A stretch of DNA of 64,000 nucleotides. Origin: Candidatus Saccharimonadota bacterium. Its GTDB lineage: Bacteria > Patescibacteriota > Saccharimonadia > Saccharimonadales > Saccharimonadaceae. The stretch's first letter is position 1. The number at the start of each line of letters is the position of its first letter. Below the pieces are notes generated by a model. It searched no databases, was not told where the DNA came from, and worked only from the letters and a program-made list of their open reading frames with translations. Of this stretch, positions 53,620-61,320 are shown one piece after another. The stretch spans positions 62,001 to 126,000 of the forward strand of contig JAFUEB010000004.1 in the NCBI GenBank assembly GCA_017464135.1, given 5' to 3'. The position numbers and the translations under genes are program-made.

Positions 53620-55809
53620 ATGAAAACCATTACAGAGGATTTTGAATGGTATGCCATTGACTGGCAACGTCCGTTCGATATTGAAGATGTCATTGGACTG
53701 CTCTCGCACATTGCAACCATGACACCACGGGGCTTCGTTGCGTTGGAGACCCGCTGTCATGAAGGCCAGATTGATCATCTGGTAGGCTTCACTCCACCCT
53801 ACAGGGGCAAAATGATAGAGCTGTTCAAAGGACACGGTGAAATAGAGCTTTCTGATGTGCCATCGGCTTTCCGGAAACCTATGACATCGGCCCAGCACCT
53901 TAGTATTTCTAAACCTGTTCTCTCGCTGAACGCCGGTGTGACTGACAGTGTGGTCCGCACAGGGCTCGCTGCGATGTCGGCAACAAGAAAAGGCGAAGAG
54001 GCAGTGGTACAAGTTATCTTGGGGAGAGGATTCTCCCCGAGATCCGTACCTAAAAAGATGCAGGACCCGCATGAATCCTGGCTGGACCTTGCACTCTTTG
54101 GCATCCGCGAGGCATCGTCAGATACCGTGAGATCGGCTAAAGAGAAAGCGGAGCAGTTTTCATTCCAGACCATTATCAGGGTCGGTGCATCTGGCAAGAA
54201 CGCAGAAGGACGTGTTGATTCAATCATCTCGGCCTTCCGGGTTCTTGAATCAGCCGGTGTCCGGATTAAATCGGCACCAGAGAACCCGGAGTACCTCCTT
54301 TCGGTACACATCCCGTGGCACATCAACCTCCAATTATCTACAAAGGAAATAACCCCCTTTCTCTTACTTCCCGCTGGGGAGGAAGATCTCCCCGGCGTGT
54401 CCAGTATCCATCCTAAGCGCACACAACCTCCGCGCTGGTACAGGGAACCGGACGCAGACATTACAGACCGCTCATTTGCAAAATCTCTTGGTGCTGTTCC
54501 CAAATCTCTTAGTATCTCGCCACGGGATGCCCTTGAACACACAATCATTTTGGGACCTACCGGCAGCGGCAAATCCACTGTAATGGAGAACCTGGTCCTC
54601 GCAGACATCAAGGCTGGACGCTCCGTTCTGGTGCTCGATCCAAAAGCAGATCTCGTCACAGAAATATTGGAGCGCATACCGGAAAACAGACGGCAGGATG
54701 TGGTGGTCATCGACCCAAGCGATCCTTGCCCGGTAGGTTTTAACCCGCTCCGCTTTAAAGGCTTCGGTAATAAAGCTCTGGTTGCCGATGCGGTGCTCTC
54801 CGTCATGAAAGAAATATTCGCAGACTCATGGGGCATCCGGACGCAACAGATTCTCTCAGCTGCACTGCTAACCCTTGCCGATGTTCCTAACGCCAATCTA
54901 CTCTGGCTTCCGTTCCTTTTAACGGATGAAAAATTCCGTGAGAGGATCGTAAGCCAATGTAAGGACCAGATCGGGCTACTCCCATTCTGGAAACAATATG
55001 AGGCGATGAAGGAATCTGAAAAAGCAGCGAACATTGCACCGGTCTTAAATAAGATGCAGCAGTTTGTATTCCGCCCTGGCCTCCGCTCTGTGCTGGGACA
55101 ATCCTACCCGAAGTTCGATCTGATGGAGCTCTTCACCGGCAGGAAGATTGTTCTCGTACCTCTTAACCGGGGAATCATCGGCGGGGAAAGTGCAAGGCTG
55201 CTCGGCTCCCTCATCGTTGGTCTCACCTGGACGCTGGCGCTCTCCAGAGCAAACGTCCCGGCAGAGAAACGGCATCTGGTTTCCATCTATATTGATGAGC
55301 TGCAGGATTACCTCTCCCTTCCAACAGACCTCGCTGATGCTCTCGCACAGGCCAGAGGACTTGGAGTGGGAATGACGCTGGCCCACCAATATCGTGGGCA
55401 GCTTCCACCAGAAATTAAAGCGGGCGTCGATGCGAACGCAAGGAACAAAATCATCTTCGGTCTCAGTGGACCAGACGCCAAGGATCTGGCCGGGCAAGCC
55501 CCGGAGCTTACGCCTGAAGACTTCATGCTCTTACCACGCTACCACATTTACACGAACATCATGCAGAACCGAAAATCCACCGGATGGATGAGCGGAGTAA
55601 CATATCCATCCCCACCACCGATCCGGATAGCAGCAGAGCTAAAAGCTGAATCCATGAAGCGGTATGGCAGACCGGCTGGAGCAGTGGAAGATGAATTCCT
55701 TGGGCTCATTAAAAACATAACATCCACCGAATCCGATGACTCTAATCCGCCCAGGAACCCAAATATTTCTGGTGGCGGCAGCAATTATGCAGGACGGACC
55801 GAAACATGA
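53620..55809 (+). CDS. VirD4/TraG-like transfer ATPase
   Basis: 729 residues. The P-loop is GPTGSGKST near residue 310, followed by VLVLDPKADL and Walker B YIDELQDYLSLP near 555, then AHQYRGQLPPEI. The N-terminal 290 residues form a separate domain. It resembles type IV coupling-protein/HerA-like ATPases that pair with replication-relaxation proteins in mobile elements. No mating-pore genes are in the window, so it would mobilise with help. ATG at 53620 follows GGAGG. Confidence 0.82.
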   Translation: MKTITEDFEWYAIDWQRPFDIEDVIGLLSHIATMTPRGFVALETRCHEGQIDHLVGFTPPYRGKMIELFKGHGEIELSDVPSAFRKPMTSAQHLSISKPVLSLNAGVTDSVVRTGLAAMSATRKGEEAVVQVILGRGFSPRSVPKKMQDPHESWLDLALFGIREASSDTVRSAKEKAEQFSFQTIIRVGASGKNAEGRVDSIISAFRVLESAGVRIKSAPENPEYLLSVHIPWHINLQLSTKEITPFLLLPAGEEDLPGVSSIHPKRTQPPRWYREPDADITDRSFAKSLGAVPKSLSISPRDALEHTIILGPTGSGKSTVMENLVLADIKAGRSVLVLDPKADLVTEILERIPENRRQDVVVIDPSDPCPVGFNPLRFKGFGNKALVADAVLSVMKEIFADSWGIRTQQILSAALLTLADVPNANLLWLPFLLTDEKFRERIVSQCKDQIGLLPFWKQYEAMKESEKAANIAPVLNKMQQFVFRPGLRSVLGQSYPKFDLMELFTGRKIVLVPLNRGIIGGESARLLGSLIVGLTWTLALSRANVPAEKRHLVSIYIDELQDYLSLPTDLADALAQARGLGVGMTLAHQYRGQLPPEIKAGVDANARNKIIFGLSGPDAKDLAGQAPELTPEDFMLLPRYHIYTNIMQNRKSTGWMSGVTYPSPPPIRIAAELKAESMKRYGRPAGAVEDEFLGLIKNITSTESDDSNPPRNPNISGGGSNYAGRTET

Positions 55810-56009
55810 AAAACAACAAAAAAGCCTGCAAGTCCAGATTACACTGCATTTTCTACCCGGACCACCGAACGGACCACCGAACGGACTTCCGATTCAAAGA
55901 TAAGGCGAAGAACCCTGCATCTTTCCCCGGTATCCACCGAAGAACAGGAAGCCACTTACTAGCTCTCACCGCTAGTATTCTCCTTCCTGCCGAGGAGGCC
56001 AGCCCATGA
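55806..56009 (+). CDS. Small basic protein of uncertain status
   Basis: 67 residues overlapping both neighbours by 4 bp (ATGA at each end), which supports translation. It contains a duplicated 12-bp unit (DHRT repeats). No known family; it may only serve to couple translation. Confidence 0.35.
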   Translation: MKNNKKACKSRLHCIFYPDHRTDHRTDFRFKDKAKNPASFPGIHRRTGSHLLALTASILLPAEEASP

Positions 56010-56833
56010 TCAGATACACCACGCTACAGCTCGGCCAGATAGAAATTCGCCTCACGGCCAGAGACCGCCATATGCTAAAAACTCTCCGTCTGCTTAGATT
56101 CATGACAACCAAACAGATCCGACGGCTTTACTACCCCGAAGGAGAAAAGTCTGAGAAGGCAGTTAAATCTGCGAGCAAGAGGAACCTGAAAAGGCTTCAG
56201 AAATATGGTCTTATTGATCATCTTCCGAAGAGGCTGGGTGGCTTTGGTGCCGGGATGAAGGAGTACATTTGGTACGTCACGGAAGCTGGAATCCGGTTGC
56301 TCGAACTATCAAACGGAACAAACCCAAAGAGGAAACGAGTGCTTGAACCGTCTCCTACCTTCCTCCGCCATACGGTTGCCGTTGCTGAGACATTCGTCCA
56401 GATTATTGAGATCTGTAATGCTGATCCAGCGGTGCGGGTCCGAACCATTGATGTAGAGCCATCATGCTGGAGAGGTTACCAAAAAAACGGAAAGACAATT
56501 TCTCTTCGCCCAGATATGTATGCAGAGACAGCCACCGGGGAGTATAACGACCATATGTTTATTGAGATGGATCTCGCTACCGAAGCTCCGCAGACCATTG
56601 CCGATAAATGCAGACGCTACTATGAGTATTACCAGACAGGTAAAGAGCAACAGGTAAACGGCGCATTCCCGTTGGTGCTCTGGATTGTGCAGAGGGAAGA
56701 ACGAAAAGATTGCATCATCCAGACGATTAAGGATTATTTCAAGGGTCGTTATCCTCATATCTTTTACGTCATCACCCCAGAAGAACTGGAGCATGTGATC
56801 TTGGACGGGGTGGAAAAGGAGAAGCTATGTTAG
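56006..56833 (+). CDS. Replication-relaxation (Replic_Relax) family protein
   Basis: 275 residues. A winged helix-turn-helix at the N-terminus (LRFMTTKQIRRLYYP...AVKSASKRNLKRLQKYGLIDHLP) and a C-terminal nuclease-like part (RPDMYAETATGEYNDHMFIEMDLATE) match the Replic_Relax family, found in plasmids and integrative elements of Gram-positives. It likely handles DNA replication initiation or nicking for transfer. Last gene of the rightward operon. Confidence 0.8.
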   Translation: MIRYTTLQLGQIEIRLTARDRHMLKTLRLLRFMTTKQIRRLYYPEGEKSEKAVKSASKRNLKRLQKYGLIDHLPKRLGGFGAGMKEYIWYVTEAGIRLLELSNGTNPKRKRVLEPSPTFLRHTVAVAETFVQIIEICNADPAVRVRTIDVEPSCWRGYQKNGKTISLRPDMYAETATGEYNDHMFIEMDLATEAPQTIADKCRRYYEYYQTGKEQQVNGAFPLVLWIVQREERKDCIIQTIKDYFKGRYPHIFYVITPEELEHVILDGVEKEKLC

Positions 56834-57007
56834 CCCCGAAAAAACCGCACGTGTGCCTCCCAAGGCCGCCCTAGCCTCGCAGCCCCAGCTTCGTAAAAAG
56901 AAGTGCACGCGGGGGCGAACAAGCCCCTTACGTGCCGGGGCTGAAAAAAGAAGCCTCTGCGCTAGGTGCATACTGCGCCCTGCAAAGACTTCGTTACTCT
57001 AATAGTA
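56834..57007. other. GC-rich structured intergenic region
   Basis: Contains GCCCCG...CGGGGC long-range pairing and a GGGGC/GCCCC hairpin around 56913-56930. Candidate small RNA or transfer origin; nothing conclusive. Confidence 0.3.
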
Positions 57008-57397
57008 TCAAATTAGTCCAAATATGTCAATGATTTCACCCTTTTTTGTGATATATAACATCTTTTTAATCTGCTTTTGTTCATTGCATTTTTTAACAAG
57101 GAAAGCACGAGCGCGATCATCACGCATTTTCATTCTGCATGCATCAATAATAATATTTGGGCACTGCCTTAAAGCATTCCGAATCGATTGTTCCAATGAG
57201 CTTGTTTTATCAGTTTCCGGAGCTTTCATCTCGAATTCAATGCCATCTAATAAGATGTCTGCTGTTTTCAGATGGCTTTCTGGAAGGAATTCTACGAAAT
57301 GCCCCGCGAGAGCAAGTACCCTAGCAGTATGAATTTCGTGTGGCCATGGATTTCTTCCGGGATGAATGTATATACCACGCTTAGTTGGTTCTTTCAT
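57008..57397 (-). CDS. CdiA-CT-like nuclease domain protein
   Basis: 129 residues resembling the CdiA C-terminal tRNase-type nuclease domain. The pattern is HPGRNPWPHEIHTARVLA, VEFLPESH...ADILLDGIEFEMKAP (D...ExK), LEQSIRNALRQCPNIIIDACRMK. Normally this domain is the toxin tip of a large secreted protein; here it is free-standing with no obvious immunity gene. TAAAAT ends 8 nt before the ATG at 57397 without a Shine-Dalgarno, suggesting a leaderless mRNA as in the chromosomal genes. Confidence 0.65.
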   Translation of the reverse strand: MKEPTKRGIYIHPGRNPWPHEIHTARVLALAGHFVEFLPESHLKTADILLDGIEFEMKAPETDKTSSLEQSIRNALRQCPNIIIDACRMKMRDDRARAFLVKKCNEQKQIKKMLYITKKGEIIDIFGLI

Positions 57398-57477
57398 ATA
57401 ATTGAATTTTACCATAAATCCGAGAAAACTGTGTGGAATCATCGAGCTCAAAAAATATAGTGATACTGATTAATTAT

Positions 57478-57501
57478 CGGAGGCACAGAGTATGCAGAGA
57501 G
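57478..57501 (+). repeat. Inverted repeat pair 1, left arm
   Basis: 24 bp, inverted match with one mismatch to 57812-57835; the pair flanks the 70-residue DUF5049 gene. Confidence 0.7.
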
Positions 57502-57552
57502 CCTCTGCTACCAGAACCCTAGTAGCAAAGTTAATAGTAATGAAAGGTTTAT

Positions 57553-57765
57553 ATGGATAAACACATCCCAAAATTCACTGATGAAGTTTTCAAAGAGATT
57601 CTCGTCGTAAGAGATACAGGCAAGGTAAACATGTTCGACATCAACGGCGTCATGCGCGTCGCGTATGAGAATGATCTGTTTCAGCTTGTAGAGTATCTCA
57701 GTGACAAGAGGACTCACGGAGAATATCAAAGTTTCATTTTAAGCGGGAAGCGTCCGGTTCGGTAA
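57553..57765 (+). CDS. DUF5049 protein
   Basis: 70 residues: KEILVVRDTGKVNMFDINGVMRVAYENDLFQLVEYL matches DUF5049 and the N-terminus of the protein at 35140-35781. AAAGG precedes the start. Flanked by inverted repeat pair 1. Function is unknown. Confidence 0.65.
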   Translation: MDKHIPKFTDEVFKEILVVRDTGKVNMFDINGVMRVAYENDLFQLVEYLSDKRTHGEYQSFILSGKRPVR

Positions 57766-57811
57766 CCTTTACAAGCATCCTTCCTTCAAAAGGGTAACGG
57801 CAGCAGAGTCC

Positions 57812-57835
57812 CTCTCTGCATACCCTGTGCCTCCG
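57812..57835 (+). repeat. Inverted repeat pair 1, right arm
   Basis: Partner of 57478-57501. Confidence 0.7.
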
Positions 57836-57848
57836 GGTAGTGTCTCTT

Positions 57849-57874
57849 ACCCCGGCGGTGGAGAGTATGCGCGG
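57849..57874 (+). repeat. Inverted repeat pair 2, left arm
   Basis: 26 bp, inverted match with one mismatch to 58747-58772; the pair flanks the 229-residue gene. Confidence 0.7.
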
Positions 57875-57934
57875 GGCGGGCAGAATAAAAAGCCTAAGAC
57901 TTAAGTAGCAAATTTAATTCATGAAAGGATTATC

Positions 57935-57997
57935 ATGATTAGACATAGCACAACAAACGATAAGCAGGAGAACATTTTATGTCTCATTTCTCAGTAG
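57935..57997 (+). CDS. Possible 20-residue leader peptide
   Basis: ATG with AAAGGA upstream and 20 codons, overlapping the start of the next gene by 19 bp in another frame. It could couple or attenuate translation of that gene. Confidence 0.3.
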   Translation: MIRHSTTNDKQENILCLISQ

Positions 57998-58668
57998 CAG
58001 TATTCCACAGGGAAGATCAAAGCATTGAATCGCTCCTATCTCCATACGACGAGAACAAACAGGTGGAGCCATACATTGAATATACCAGACAGGAAGCCAT
58101 AGAGTTTGCCAGGAAGCATATCCCGGACACCCAAGCGATCACGGATGATAAGTGCTGGGAAATGATGGCGGAAGGTCGTAAAACGGACAAAGACGGTAAT
58201 ATCTACAGTACATATAATCCAGACAGCAAATGGGACTGGTGGGAAGTTGGTGGCCGTTTCAACAAAATGCTACAGGTAGGAAAAGTGCTAAGGGACGAGG
58301 CTCGCGTGAAAGATATTGATTTCAGCGATGACCAAGAGTCTTATGATGATGCACTGGACTTCTGGGATGTTGTAATAGACGGCAAGCCAAAGACACCGGG
58401 CAAGAACTATTTTACATTGTTCTCGGAGAAGTACTACAAAGATTACTATGGAGACCGCGAGACCTATGCCAGATACATGTCCCGCTTCAGAACTTATGCC
58501 GTGATCACACCGGACGGAAAATGGTATGCCGAAGGTGACATGGGCTGGTTTGGTTGCTCGTCGGCAACGCCTGAAGAGTTCTGCAAATGGTGCGAGCATT
58601 ACAAAGAGATCTTTCTCGACAATGCTGATCCTAACTGGATCCTGACAATCGTGGACTGCCACATCTAA
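57979..58668 (+). CDS. Hypothetical 229-residue protein flanked by inverted repeats
   Basis: A soluble, acidic, aromatic-rich protein (DSKWDWWEVGGRFNKML, GDMGWFGCSSATPEEFCKW). Similar proteins occur in Firmicutes phages and elements, but I know no function. AGGAG precedes the ATG. It sits alone between the two arms of inverted repeat pair 2, with non-coding flanks. Confidence 0.55.
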   Translation: MSHFSVAVFHREDQSIESLLSPYDENKQVEPYIEYTRQEAIEFARKHIPDTQAITDDKCWEMMAEGRKTDKDGNIYSTYNPDSKWDWWEVGGRFNKMLQVGKVLRDEARVKDIDFSDDQESYDDALDFWDVVIDGKPKTPGKNYFTLFSEKYYKDYYGDRETYARYMSRFRTYAVITPDGKWYAEGDMGWFGCSSATPEEFCKWCEHYKEIFLDNADPNWILTIVDCHI

Positions 58669-58746
58669 ACGTGCTAAATAAGCATCTGATATCCTTACGA
58701 AGTAATATAGCAGACGTAGTCTGAAACTGATTATCCTTGTTCGTTT

Positions 58747-58772
58747 CCGCGCATACTCTCGACCGCCGGGGT
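58747..58772 (+). repeat. Inverted repeat pair 2, right arm
   Basis: Partner of 57849-57874; overlaps a CGCCGG/CCGGCG hairpin at 58764-58785 that may terminate transcription. Confidence 0.7.
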
Positions 58773-58905
58773 CATGTGTTCCGGCGATTTGAAAGACATT
58801 ATTAGACCATCATTTCCACAAAAGTCTAGTCTTTTCATACATTACGTTTGTGCTATCATGGTAGTATCTAAGGTCATATTATTAAAAAGCAACATAAGGG
58901 TCTGT

Positions 58906-60237
58906 ATGATAAAAACGAAAACAAATATGAGACTAAAGACTTGTAGATACGTGATGGGAACATCCGTATCTGTGATTCTTCTCGGCCTCATGATAAATAC
59001 CATCGGGAATAATATAAAAGGTGCATATGCAACCAATCCTGCTGCAGTAGTAGACACACTCACCGTAACCGTAGATTCCACCTGCCATCTTACTCATAGC
59101 GGTGGTGGTACATATACAAAAACTATCAATCCGGGCAGCACCGACACTATCACAGCGAATACAATAACCGCAGTCTGTAATGATGCCGGTGGTTATGCTA
59201 TCTATGCTATCGGGTATTCCGGTGATTCTTTTGAAGGAAACAATACAGATCTTATCAGTAATGATAATGCCAACTGGAACATCAAAACAGACGGCTCCTA
59301 CCAAAGTTCATTTTGGAAAGTACAATTCGCTGCCTCCGGCCAGGCAACCGTTACCAGCCCATATACCACGTACCAACAAATCCCGGCTACTTACGCCAAA
59401 GTTGCTTCATATAATGAATACACCACCAGCGGCTCTATTGTCCCAACCTACCAAATCTCACTTGGGTCCGGACAGCCTGCCGGTACTTATGAAGGTAAAG
59501 TCCAATATGTTCTGGTAAACCCATCCGGTGCCGCTGCCCCATCTACCATCACTGCTATGCAAAACCTCCCGGTGGCACAATGTACTTCTACGCCAAAACA
59601 AGTCCGCGATACTCGTGATGATCATGTTTACACCGTTCAACGTCTTCTAGATGGCAAATGCTGGATGATGGAAAACTTGGATTTAGGACGCACCGGCATT
59701 ACCACAGACCTTACAAGCTCTAATACCAATCTCGCTACTACCGTTACCGCAGAAACCTTTAATAGCTGGAAGAAAACATCCGGCTCCGCTACCTATGATG
59801 CTGGTGAATACATCAGCGTTTCTGGAACAGACTCAACTTCCGGCACTGCCTACGGTACTCTCTATAACTACTACGCCGCATCTGCCGGGACCATTTCAGG
59901 TAGCAGTAACAGCAGTAATGCCAGCTACGATATCTGCCCTGCCGGATGGCGTCTCCCAACCGGCGGAAGCTCCGGAGAATTCCAGGCTCTTTACGCCGAG
60001 TATAACTCCAACGCTCTCATGAGAGCATCAATTGAGAATTCCGGAGCTGCTTTCGCTCTCGCTGGCGGCTTCGGCAATGCCGCTCCGGCGGTTCAGGGGT
60101 CATTCGGCGTCTACTGGTCTTCTACTAGGAGCAATGACACGTATATGTGCAGCCTGAGCCTCAGTACGTCGTATGTCTATCCGGCCTATAACCTCGGCCG
60201 CACCAGCGGGTACGCTATACGGTGCGTACTGAAGTAG
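58906..60237 (+). CDS. Secreted FISUMP protein, DGR target
   Basis: 443 residues. A signal peptide/anchor (RLKTCRYVMGTSVSVILLGLMI, ending near AYA at residue 42) is followed by a beta-rich domain (about 45-215) and one FISUMP domain (about 225-443). The last 65 residues are encoded by the DGR variable repeat. They keep the scaffold (YWSSTR, IRCVLK) and vary between. FISUMP domains are C-type-lectin-like, the usual display fold for DGRs. The ATG at 58906 follows AAGGG and gives a good signal peptide; the longer open frame from 58774 does not. Probably displays a diversified ligand-binding surface, perhaps to recognise host bacteria. Confidence 0.9.
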   Translation: MIKTKTNMRLKTCRYVMGTSVSVILLGLMINTIGNNIKGAYATNPAAVVDTLTVTVDSTCHLTHSGGGTYTKTINPGSTDTITANTITAVCNDAGGYAIYAIGYSGDSFEGNNTDLISNDNANWNIKTDGSYQSSFWKVQFAASGQATVTSPYTTYQQIPATYAKVASYNEYTTSGSIVPTYQISLGSGQPAGTYEGKVQYVLVNPSGAAAPSTITAMQNLPVAQCTSTPKQVRDTRDDHVYTVQRLLDGKCWMMENLDLGRTGITTDLTSSNTNLATTVTAETFNSWKKTSGSATYDAGEYISVSGTDSTSGTAYGTLYNYYAASAGTISGSSNSSNASYDICPAGWRLPTGGSSGEFQALYAEYNSNALMRASIENSGAAFALAGGFGNAAPAVQGSFGVYWSSTRSNDTYMCSLSLSTSYVYPAYNLGRTSGYAIRCVLK

Positions 60238-60285
60238 ATTGTGACTCCCTTTTCCTTCGTTCCGTATGTTTCTTCCCCGTACTCG
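60041..60285 (+). repeat. DGR variable repeat (VR)
   Basis: 245 bp covering the 3' end of the FISUMP gene and 48 bp past its stop. Ungapped match to the template repeat 62541-62785 with 26 differences, all where the template has adenine. The altered window is 60067-60211; 60212-60285 is identical and should contain the site where mutagenic copying starts. Confidence 0.96.
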
Positions 60286-60300
60286 ACTCTCCGGAATAAA

Positions 60301-60329
60301 GCGCCCTTAAGCTAAAGCGCAAAGGGCGC
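60301..60329 (+). other. Hairpin downstream of VR
   Basis: 8-bp stem GCGCCCTT/AAGGGCGC with a 13-nt loop, 15 bp past the VR end and absent next to the TR. In the Bordetella phage DGR a hairpin at this position helps target recognition; same role is inferred. It could also act as a terminator. Confidence 0.6.
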
Positions 60330-60354
60330 GGAAAAGCCCTAAAGAATAATAAAA

Positions 60355-61320
60355 ATGAAACAGCAAAACCTACCTCTCTCCGAACTGATAAAACCGAAGC
60401 CGAAGCCGAAAGCTCCGGCTTCAGAGTTGATGAAGAAGGTGGCAGAAAAAGCCTATAATCCGAAAAATGCTTCGAAAGTATTCTCTGAACAAGAAATGCA
60501 GGATATTTTAAAACGTAGAAATGAGAACCAAAAAATTGAACCGGCTGAACGGGTTGCTTTGAAGGAACAATACCGCAAAATAAAGCGATTTGTGAGTGAA
60601 CTCGAGAGAGACAACCAACAAAAAGTAATTATTTTCCCATCTCTCACAAATGGTACCGGTTGGTATAAGGCGATACAATTTTCGGCTTTGTATTATGCCT
60701 ATCGTTTGGCAGATAGGATTGGCAGGCATGCCAGAGTTCTCAAAGACTCCGATAATTTCTCCAAGGCGGATTTTACTGTTAGTATCACAAATATTGATAG
60801 ACTCGTAGAGCAGTTCAAGCGTTTCGACGAACCAACACTTGAAATCACTGAGAACGGCATTTACATTTTTACGCTTAAGAAACCACTTTCCGATGATGAA
60901 GTTGGACAGCTTAGACTGATCGAAGAGACCCGCCGAGAAAGGATGCATAATGTGCTCAGACCAAAGGCGATGGACCCCGCCACCTTTAATGCCATTCTGA
61001 TGATAGACCGGCAGATATTGCCGCGTATAAAAAAGTTAGAAACGCCCTATTTCAATTCTCTCGGATGCAAGATTGTAAATGATATGTGTGAGCTGCTTGC
61101 TATTTATAACCAATTTGCGGATGGTCTTACTGAGCGCAAGGATGCTGGAACACGCTTAATAGAAATTGTGGACAGCATAATTGCCGGTATTACACTTCTT
61201 TCCGAGCTACGAATTTGGCCGTATGATGTAGCGGCGGTGATTGGTGAGAACGTAAACCAAGTGAAAAACCGTATCAAAAAGGATTTTTGTATAAACACCG
61301 GCAGAGAGAAGAATGGATGA
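60355..61320 (+). CDS. DGR accessory protein: N-terminal extension fused to Avd-like helical bundle
   Basis: 321 residues. The C-terminal part (about 205-321: NAILMIDRQILPRIKKLETPYF ... AGITLLSELRIWPYDVAAVIGENVNQVKNRI) looks like the four-helix Avd protein that binds the DGR reverse transcriptase. Classic Avd is about 125 residues. The N-terminal 200 include a basic proline/lysine tail, a helix pair, and an alpha/beta segment (VIIFPSLTNGTGWYKAIQFSALYYAYRLADRI) that might be MutS-domain-I-like (weak). It overlaps the reverse transcriptase gene by 8 bp. Role in cDNA priming or targeting is inferred. Confidence 0.6.
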   Translation: MKQQNLPLSELIKPKPKPKAPASELMKKVAEKAYNPKNASKVFSEQEMQDILKRRNENQKIEPAERVALKEQYRKIKRFVSELERDNQQKVIIFPSLTNGTGWYKAIQFSALYYAYRLADRIGRHARVLKDSDNFSKADFTVSITNIDRLVEQFKRFDEPTLEITENGIYIFTLKKPLSDDEVGQLRLIEETRRERMHNVLRPKAMDPATFNAILMIDRQILPRIKKLETPYFNSLGCKIVNDMCELLAIYNQFADGLTERKDAGTRLIEIVDSIIAGITLLSELRIWPYDVAAVIGENVNQVKNRIKKDFCINTGREKNG

